From: Urechis unicinctus
Lineage: Eukaryota > Annelida > Polychaeta > Xenopneusta > Urechidae
NCBI GenBank assembly: GCA_034190875.2
Contig: CM067344.1
Coordinates: forward strand, 32,992,793-33,056,792
Length of the DNA stretch: 64,000 bases
Direction: 5' to 3'
Made by a program: the position numbers and the translations under genes. This document shows positions 55,027 through 64,000 of the stretch, one piece after another. The notes under the pieces were generated by a model. It saw nothing but the letters and a program-made list of their open reading frames with translations, searched no databases and was not told where the DNA came from. Position 1 is the first letter of the stretch; every line of letters begins with the position of its first letter.

Positions 55027-56511
55027 AGGGAAATGCTACAGTTCACTGCAGCGCCACCCAGCGGCCGTCGCGTAACTGCGCGTCCTTTGGCGGGAACCAC
55101 CTTTGACGCGCTGCGCACATTTTCGCGCCCGGTGCGACCGCGTCTGCGCCGCAACGAGTTGGTTTCAAAGAAATTTGTGCGCACATAGCGACGAATTATT
55201 TCCTTTGAGATTATATCAAAGTAACACCTCATGTACGATCCAATCCGAGTTCAAATATAAATGACCTATGGTTCAGAAAGAAAATATACTTCCACTTGGT
55301 CTCTGGCCTGTGCTACGCATAATCAAGATGAAATATAAAAGAAAATTTGTCAAGGCGAGCGTGCTAGAGCGATGAAGAGCAACTGCAGCTCGGATGGTGA
55401 ATCTAAATAAAGCAGTTATCAGCAGTTGTGAGCATGATCTTCGATCTGATAAATGTGGCGACGATGTGTCGTGTAGTCAACAGACTGACGATCACCATGG
55501 TGTAGTTTCACTCACACGGCACAACACAACAGAAACAGAAGGACTCTTAGACAGTTATGTTGTTGACTATGTATATGACGATAATATGCTATCTTGTACG
55601 TCAATTTTGAAGTTAAGTGTTATACATATAAACATATATATTTTGTAATAATCAATAGCAGTCATTTTATGTCATTTTAAAAATGTAATACACAGCACTC
55701 AGGGAATACAACCGAAAATCCATTGTGGCTTCCCATACACTACGTGGACCTATCATTTTGTTCATAGTACATATACCACTGCACCATATTACCAAGTTTA
55801 GTTTAAAACTAATCGGTCAATTTTTCTTATGGAGGTTCGAATATTGTAATACACCGCATTCAGGGAATACAACCGAAAATCCATTGTGGCTTCCCATAGA
55901 CTACGTGGACCTATCATTTTTTTAATTTCTGCTCATAGTACATATACCACTGCACCATATTACCATGTTTAGTTTAAAACTGATCGGTCAATTTTGTTTT
56001 ATGGAGGTTCGAATATTGTAATACACCGCACTCAGGGAATACAACCGAAAATCCATTGTGGCTTCCCATTGACTACGTGGACCTATCATTTTTTAAATTT
56101 CTGCTAATAGTACATATACCACTGCACAATATTACCATGTTTAGTTTAAAACTGATTTTTATGGAGGATGTACACCATTCTAGAGAAAAAATAACAATAA
56201 ATCCATAAACGGCTTGCCGTAGGGTGCGGCGAGATTTTTTTCTTGATTTTTTGTAAAGCAGATATTGTGCTGTCTGTATGTTAAATATAATGCAATTCGC
56301 TGCATGAACTTTTCTGTAGAACCAAAATATTATCAAATTATCATAATTCCCATTGGCTCAACAGTTGGATCTTTAATTCGCCATACTCAGAAATTTACAC
56401 AAGTAACCTATACTTTTTATTTTTTTGCATTTCGTTAGCTTTGTATACGAGCTTACTCTCTTAAAAAAATCGTGAAATCTATGCACGAATTTAGAACTGT
56501 CGCAATTGTCT
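55027..56511. mobile_element. TTAA-flanked non-autonomous DNA transposon, Kolobok/T2-like
   Basis: Copy-C-specific insertion at a site that reads ATGTTATTAACCTCACG in copy B. TTAA is duplicated on both sides (55,023-55,026 and 56,512-56,515). The terminal inverted repeats AGGGAAATGCTACAGTTC and (inverted) AGACAATTGCGACAGTTC match at 14 of 18 positions. With the target site the left end reads TTAAAGGGA, fitting the TTAAAGGRR end described for T2/Kolobok elements, whereas piggyBac ends usually start TTAACCY. Inside are a GC-rich 5' part (55,040-55,210), an anonymous 84-codon frame at 55,394-55,648, and a three-unit tandem array. No transposase is recognised. Confidence 0.85.
55681..56168. repeat. 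Three tandem units inside the Kolobok/T2-like element
   Basis: Units begin at about 55,684, 55,844 and 56,017 with TGTAATACAC and share CAGGGAATACAACCGAAAA, CACTACGTGGACC or variants, and TTAGTTTAAAACT. Periods are about 160 and 173 bp; the third unit is truncated after AAACTGATTTTTATGGAGG. Confidence 0.9.
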
Positions 56512-57748
56512 TTAACCTCACGTCGCTGACATTACATGTCAGGCATAGCTTCACGATGCTGGCAGTGAGTGCGTCCTTAATATTCCAAGAGAATTTACCA
56601 AAATGAATGTTGTTAAGTTAGACGTCTACTTGGCAGGGGCGAAAACAGGTAGAAAACGCCTTGCAGTAAGCTTTAGCGCATCTGGCGTATATCACCGCCT
56701 ATCTGTGACATTCACGTTGCAGCTTTAATAAATCACCCTTGATTTTGTGCAACAGCCAAGGCCTAAACACAAAACCGCAAATAGGACAGCAAGCCGTATG
56801 AAGCAGTGAGCATACTTTGTGACAGTCTGTATCAAACGGCTAAATGTGACGCAATATGCACTATTTTTATGGCAAATATTACGGCCTATGCTAAAAGCAA
56901 CATGTACGAGAAACACAAAAAATGTACAAATTTATAACCGTGTCTTTCATAGAGCAATACCTGTACCTTACAGTGGTTTTTACGTACTCTTGGCCACTTC
57001 AATCCTGATTTTTTATGAAAATCATAATTAATGGAATTAAGCTATTCCAACCTTACAGTTGCGTTAATGCTGCAGAGGTTGATTATCATAAGATATCCAT
57101 GTTACGCGGTACCATGAAGATGATTTAAGCCGTTGATAGTCATTGTTATAGTAATATGACGACAAAGAAAGACGAAGTTGAGCTGGTTTGGAGAAGCAAA
57201 GTCATTTTGTAGATCTCGATCTGCTTAAATGAAAGTGTGTAGCATATTTTGTATCTCAAAGATGTCTTTCTCGTGAATTATCGGTGTGTTGGCAGACATT
57301 AGGTAAGACAGAGGCTTCACACAAGGCGCAGCTCCAATCGGTGTACTCGGATGTGTGTGTGTGTGACGTGAAATGATGTTTAGAACTCGTTTCAAATCAC
57401 TCATTGAATGCGTCGCGTACCAAATCATTTAAAACTCTAATCTCGCCGTCAAAGTTTAATTCGCAACGACCTTCCCATTTCTTATCTTGCAATCTAATAT
57501 GTTGGATGCATTTTAGATGCTCCAGTATTTGACTGTGGCGCTACAACGCATTTTCCGCCCTGAGCATAACAGTCAAACGTTGGACTGGTTATGAAGGCTG
57601 AACGCAGTTTAAAACAGCACCGCATCGATTACTGTCATGCTTTCATCCATTGCACTAGAGACGTCTGCAATAAACACAAATATTTCACGTCTTGGATTCG
57701 AGCAAGTCAAAACAGTTTCTTCTTAATATTGCTCCCCTAAGAACTAGC

Positions 57749-57840
57749 TTTCCACAAAACCATTGCCCAGAACGGGCTGCGAAACCCACGCCCTGGGGGC
57801 GAGGGTCCAACAGAGTATTTTAACCCACTGGGTCGAGTGA
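57749..57840 (-). mobile_element. tRNA-derived SINE fragment, inserted in copy C only
   Basis: Copy B reads AAGAACTAGCATCCTCTTTTTGTG without interruption at this site (about 40,536). The minus strand shows CCCAGTGGGTTAAAATACTC (A-box region) and GGGCGTGGGTTTCGCAGCCC (B-box region), then TGGGCAATGGTTTTGTGG. This is the clearest A/B box pair of the family in the window. Confidence 0.7.
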
Positions 57841-57945
57841 ATGCTCTTTTTGTGATTGGACCGACATTTGATGTGATCATCCCAGTTACGGGTTTTGCAT
57901 ATTGGAATCGAAACCAAAACCTGTAGGTCGAGGTTATACAAACCA

Positions 57946-58580
57946 CAAACGAAGCTGTGTAATGCCACTGAGCCATTTTATTTATTTGCACTCTGAAATA
58001 GCACTGTTGAGTACCAGCCAATGCTCATCAGAAGATGCATTAGGTATTATTATCTTAATGAACCCTCCGATTGCATTTTACCTATTTATCATTTGGGAAA
58101 CACTTTATAAATAATTTGATTATAAAACTACCCATAACTGCTTGAGAAACATATGTGTCTGCTGTTGTCAATGCTTTATTCTTGGTTTATTTAATAATTT
58201 GCTTGTCAATTTAAAAAAACTGTTGATCCTTCTGAATCTTATAGGTTACAGGCATATTCCTAGTATAGAAACAAAGCTATGTAATGCCAATGAACCATTT
58301 CATTTAATTATAATTGCACTCTGAAATAGTACTGTTAAGTATCAACCAATGCTCATTGGGAGATACACAAGGCATCATGATCTTAACGACCCCTCCAAGT
58401 GCATTTTACCTATTCATTATTTAAGAAACACTTTCTATATCATTTGATTATAATGCACCCATATGACTGCTTGCTGGTGTTAATGCTTTGTTCTTGTTAT
58501 ATGCAATAATGGTATTCAATTTAAAAACCTTGGTCACTGTTGATTCTTCTGAACCTTATAGGCTGCAGGCATAGTCTTAA
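57946..58580. repeat. Internal tandem doublet of copy C (period about 322 bp)
   Basis: Units begin at about 57,946 and 58,269. They correspond to the doublets in copies A and B. Confidence 0.8.
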
Positions 58581-59089
58581 TATGATTTTGTTTATGTTAT
58601 TGAATACATAGCGAATTGCGGTTGTGCACACGTGGTGGTTGTATGGCATCGGAGTAGTGTACAAACTTTTGTCCCTTCAGCACTTACTGAATATATTGAT
58701 ATAGTCTTATCACACCAAATTCAGTCAGTGCAGTATGCGGAATACACTGAAAACTCATAAGCGATGCTTTATTATCTCGATCTAGCGCTACACCAAAGTC
58801 CACTTGCAGCAACTGATTATATCAAATTGAACTTCATTTTTCAATTATCGATGTCGCTGTCGCTTTTAAGGTTGGTGTATCCATGCATCACCAGATATCA
58901 TTCGTTAGTTAGAAGTCTTCAAGTTAAATCCATGAACCCAGTACAAATGTTCCACTCTAAAAACCGAGTAGTCTTGATTGCATATGTATAGTGTTGACAT
59001 ACAGCTCGAAAATCGAACAATTCTTTATCGCGCTGCCGATAGCGTATTGTATAAGCTGCTAATAAAAGCGAAACGCTACGCATGTTATA

Positions 59090-59318
59090 TATACATCAGT
59101 AATGGTAATAATGGTAATATTGGGGGTTAACTATACTCTCAACAACGAGGTGATATCGTGAAGGTGGTGGATGCGGACGATTGTGATGATTGGACAGCTC
59201 CCGTTAGGTACAGCGCCCACTTGGCACAATCCCGTTGCCTAGACCGGGATTCAAAACCCACGCCTCTGGGACAAAGGTTTGGCCAGATACTTTAAAGCTC
59301 ACTGATCGGGTGCATCCC
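59090..59318 (-). mobile_element. tRNA-derived SINE, minus strand
   Basis: Paralogue of 41,785-42,005. The minus strand carries the head near 59,318, GGCGTGGGTTTTGAATCCCGG (B-box region), GGCAACGGGATTGTGCC and CCAAGTGGGCGC, and ends in repeated ATTACC words near 59,100-59,120, a typical SINE tail. Confidence 0.65.
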
Positions 59319-59391
59319 CTTTTCAGAGATTCAAGCGCCATTTAACGTGATCGTCCGAGTCACGTTGACCAGACAGTTTTTCACACCTTGG

Positions 59392-59736
<345 letters not shown>

Positions 59737-62250
59737 CATAATGAATCTATTGGTCTTTTTCCAGGTATTGTAAGGATGACTTTATGATAATACCCTTAGC
59801 ATATTGCTGTTTGAATGAGATGGATGGTCAGCAAATTGCTCGTAATTCCATACCAACAAAATTTGCTATCACTCGGAGAATATCAAAGGTGAATAGCGGC
59901 TTTCAAAATATGCATATGTAATTTGTATCGTACGCTATACTTTAGTCGATCAAAATGAAACCATAAAATGTTCAGATATGCAGCAAATTATACCATGATA
60001 CGGCGCGTTGTGGTTTACTTACGGCAATTCTTAATATCTTTCGACAGATTGGGTCATTCACAAAGAAAACAATTATGAAGGCTAAGCAAAAGCCCAATGT
60101 AAGCAGTGTGGTGGAATTCAAACACAAATGTAGAAATATTACTTATTAAGGTGTTGATCTAGTATGGTAGGCCGTCATCAGGTAAAATATGCAAATCGAG
60201 TTGCCCTAGTAGTTGAATTTTGCGGACAGCGACATTAATGTTTTTAATGCACTCGGTGCCATTGGAAGCTTTTATGTTAATATTGAGGCGGTACCAGTTC
60301 CATAATGCCAAACCAGTTTTAGAGCAAATTCGCAGTTAGCGCGCAGGGTTCATAGATACATGTTGTAAACCAATTGACATCCAAATATCAGAATCGCAGG
60401 GAGAGCACGTCTAGAAAACACTACAGCTACTCTTGATGATTTGAAATGACTTATACTGTCAACAAATTGCGACGTCTTTAATATGATTACTTTACTTTAT
60501 ATCAGGTATACCGAATATACTGACAAGATTTAATAATTTAGCTTGTTTTGCAAAAGACCAAGATCCATTCCCAAAAGCATTTAGATTACTTACTGGTGCA
60601 GCCATAAAATGTGAATTTGGTCAATTTGCTGTTGCTTGTTTTCACATTTATCATAATTTTCTGTATGCCAATTAATGGAATATTCAATTTACAGCAGGCC
60701 TTTGAAGCTCATATATATCAATAACATTGATAATATCCTGTAATTAAATACTTATGACTGACGATGCTAATTTTACGAATATTCAATACCGGAAGCTGGT
60801 GCAACGGCTTGATTATACAACCGCATTCAAAAACACTGCGCAGGCAACGCTGAAAGTATGGAATGTCAATAAGAGTTAACCCCTCAAATTTCTAGCAACA
60901 GAACCGGTACTAGCTAGCGATGACAACAAAGTACTTGAAAAGGCCATACAAAAAATATTTGCAAAATGGACCACTGTATATTCACGTTAAGCCAACTATA
61001 GACAGTCAGCTCAGGCACCATTTGTGATATTAGAGAACAGAATTGAAAGGCAAACGTGAATTCTTATTCAGGAAATATGTATAAAAGACAAGCTATGTAA
61101 CAGTATTAAGGTTTACACTGATTCAGACAATGGCGGAAGTGAAACAACGGCTGCTTTTAGTCAGCACAGGTGTAAGTTCATATTGATGTACAGTAAGTGT
61201 TTTCCGGCAGCCATTTTATGTGTGTATTTGTGTACTGTAAAGCGATGTGTAACATTTAGTTTCGTTACGACAAATATATCACTCTCGTCAAGTGCGATAC
61301 TTTATCTCTGATGTATTTAAGTATGCTACAGTAGGCAATGGTTAGTTTGTGATATACACAAAATCTGATAAGCAATATATTGCATTCAGCAGTGCCTGAG
61401 AGACAACTAATATTTATTAAACGTCTATGAGAATTTCATTCGAAGTATAGAATCGTGGAGGCTAACTATGAGCAAATGAGGACTTTACATCGCCAATTAT
61501 AACGTGAGTGTTCGTCATATTATTACGCTATATACGCAAAACAATTTTAGAAGGACAGGAAACATTTTACAATGCCTTACATTGAAATAAACATAATGTC
61601 GAACGTGCCATATGTTATGCCGCCCTGACCATTTTGCCTCATAGCATGAAATAAATACAAGCCAGCGGTAAGCAAATTGGCATGCTAACTAAAAGTCGTG
61701 TCGTATGTTGCGTGCAAAGCATTGTCCGTGCGGTAGAGAGGTCACGAATTCGGTTATAGCTCAGCAGCTAACGGACACATATATCTCGAATTCATCAGTC
61801 CCATCAGCGAGGCTCTGCCTACTGGTGTGTTTTCTATATTCCATCATTAAATTACACATGCCACCAAAATGATGTATATAACGATTCAACCTGTTGTTAA
61901 TGGTATAATCAACCATTACTAGGGAACAAATATTTTGCGGAATGATCTATGAGACGGTGACAAGAGGTTAAGCCATGATATTCATAATCTACAGCAAGAT
62001 ATTGCAATTGTGGATATGTACTTTCAAGCATAGCGATACCTCGAGGGTGGATATACGCTACCTAACGTAATTCCTGATTTGTGTCAAAACGGCGGAAACG
62101 AATAGTATTATTGCGAGATAATCATCTCGTGACGCTTGCAAAAGATTTTACACGTTTAGGGAACGCATGCCGCAGTAAGGAGATAACAATTCACTGAAAG
62201 AAGTTCTTTGCTGTTTTCTAACTTGATTGTTGACTTTTCGGTTAACGACT

Positions 62251-62766
62251 GATGTTGTGGAGAGACCATGGCAGATAGCTGCTGAGCACGAAACCTTGTC
62301 TCGCTTGAAGCGTTGCCAGACTACCAAAAGGCGATCATGCGACCTGCTCATTGTTAGACTGAAGAGAGTGTCAATCAGCACTCAACGTGGGGTAGCAGTG
62401 ACATAATAAGTTGAACGAGAAGTTTTACGGACACAGCTGTAGCGCGCTGTGTCTGATGAATTTCTTATCCGTGCGTATTAACACTGTTGAAGATCAGGAT
62501 CTGTGGTACCGTCTGAGCGGCGCTTGCTTAAAAGTTTTCCATGAACTGTCGGCGGTTCGGTTTTCGGATTGTCAGAAGGAACGACATCATTGTCAATGGT
62601 GGCTCAGAGACAGTAATGTATCGGTTCATGCTCCTGTCATTGACGAGTAACTACATGACCGGGGCAAACTTGTTTCCGTGACATAAGCAGATTGTTCAAC
62701 TTTGTATTGAATGCATTATGATATTTATCTATTTATTGGTGACCTGATTCATCGATGAGCAACATT
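62251..62766. mobile_element. Copy-C-specific 0.5-kb insertion, content unrecognised
   Basis: Copy A reads ATCGACTATATTTGTAGG (about 6,767) without interruption; here about 515 bp lie between the two halves. The insert is more GC-rich than its flanks and carries a 79-codon frame at 62,411-62,650 (contains RINTVEDQDLWYRLSGACLK) with no domain I know. Its ends share only ATGTTG inverted and no clear target duplication, so the element type is open. Confidence 0.5.
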
Positions 62767-64000
62767 ATATTTGTAGGATGGTAAAATCTCAACCTGGTGA
62801 TAATATTCTTATCAAAAGGTATAGCAAATGATTGGTGCAATGAATTGAATCGTTATAACAAGAAAAACATGGCTCAATATGATGTTATACTGTGGGCAAT
62901 CGGCTGAGTAAATAATCATTACGCATATTGGTAATACAGTGTTATTGTGCCATTTAATCGCATCTGTGAGGCAGGATAAGCATGCATTTGCACGTAATCA
63001 TTGGTTGCAAATGGCCAATTTGTAGTTTAAATAATTTGCAACAGCATTCCGCACCATGTTTAGTGCAATGACGCATTGAAATGCTTGACCTTATCTTCAA
63101 TAGAAAAAAAAAATGAAGGGTCTTAAGGTCCGATTCGCTTATGGTTTTGCGATTTCTACCTTGTCAATAACAGGACGGTATTGCCAGTGACCCATCCTGA
63201 TTACTGGGCCTGGTTATGATGTCGACAGCACGAAGTATTGTTTTTTTCAAATGTTCATTTAAGGATAACAGGAAATGCGTATGACGTTTTGGGCCACGGT
63301 AGTCTGCGATAATTGGATTGCTTAAATTGGAGTCGCTCATTCATATATGCATGTGCCACTTATATAGCATCATCAGAAGGTGTAATTATAGTTGTCGTGT
63401 CCCCGTTCTGCGATTATATTGTGGATCGATGCAATAAGTCATGTTTGTATCCATAACTAAGATGTTTCGCAACCTTGTTAAACTACACCAGACAGCTGTC
63501 GTTATCTACACCAGATAGTGACTTCTGTCAGAGACCATTATGTTTTAAACGTTATTAATGGACACGAACATCTTCGAAAGCAATGACTACCATGGTCAAA
63601 GAAGCAGCACCACATGTATGTGATATCACCATTGAGGCAGCTAATTCACATCACACTTACCGCAGATATTATCATAGAAACAGCGTGAGTTACGCGTTTA
63701 TGGCAGATTAGTATACCGACGCGATACAATCGCTATCTCCATTTCCCAACGTGTACCGTATGGCTGATGTATGACACGCATGCTGTCCGTAAAAGTGTAA
63801 CAGCATTTTCCAGCTTTAACATCGATGGAAGTGAAAAAACTAGGTGCGTTGTGTTTTATTTTATGTGAATATGGCCGTATTCAATCAGATGACGATTTCG
63901 TAATAAAGCAATGCGTTTGAGTGCCAAAGCTTTTTTTGTCAGTAAATACTCCGACGACAGTGTTTTTATTTCCATGTTGCTGTACAATCAAGCCATTTCC

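Noticed and set aside
55023..56515. piggyBac element because of the TTAA duplication
   Set aside because: piggyBac ends usually begin CCY next to TTAA; here they begin AGGGA, which fits the T2/Kolobok type better.

Overview
The window looks like a gene-poor, repeat-dominated segment of an animal nuclear genome, most likely a marine invertebrate or lower chordate. It is AT-rich, has long (AT)n, (CA)n/(GT)n and (CT)n microsatellites, spliceosomal introns in transposon genes, and a mix of animal transposable elements (CR1/Crack-like LINE, PIF/Harbinger, a TTAA-type Kolobok/T2-like element, tRNA-derived SINEs). I found no supportable host protein-coding gene, rRNA or functional tRNA. The species cannot be named from this sequence.

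Layout. A long non-coding unit recurs in the same strand and order: copy A (1-10,860, already under way at base 1), copy B (about 32,000-45,405) and copy C (about 51,490 to the window end). A second set of blocks belongs to the same array: 11,700-13,320 matches 26,010-28,200, and 28,200-28,775 matches 50,160-50,735. The order around copies B and C is block, long AT tract, short shared stretch, long unit. This suggests a degenerate tandem array whose repeats start about 32.3 kb (A to B) and 19.5 kb (B to C) apart. The spacing differs because the copies carry different large deletions and insertions. Short open frames inside the array are not conserved between copies.

Between array members lie copy-specific or unique stretches. 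14.0-26.0 kb holds an AT/CA satellite, a tRNA-derived SINE, a LINE fragment with a 30-bp target-site duplication, and a two-gene PIF/Harbinger transposon. Its transposase is rebuilt here as four exons that add up to 345 codons, inactivated by a mutated splice donor, a catalytic Asp-to-Asn change and one nonsense codon. Its partner Myb/SANT-like gene lies convergently on the minus strand. 45.4-50.1 kb holds a 2.2-kb DNA transposon with near-perfect 49-bp inner inverted repeats and a TAA target duplication; it carries exon-like segments of an unrecognised protein, one weakly MADS-like. Copy C carries a 1.49-kb TTAA-flanked element whose ends fit the Kolobok/T2 type, a SINE fragment, a second tRNA-like element fused to a 150-bp AT tract, and an unrecognised 0.5-kb insertion.

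These elements act independently. The only functional partnership is between the two Harbinger genes (transposase plus DNA-binding accessory protein), and both are decayed. The array shows the relative timing: insertions present in one copy and absent as clean empty sites in others happened after the array amplified.
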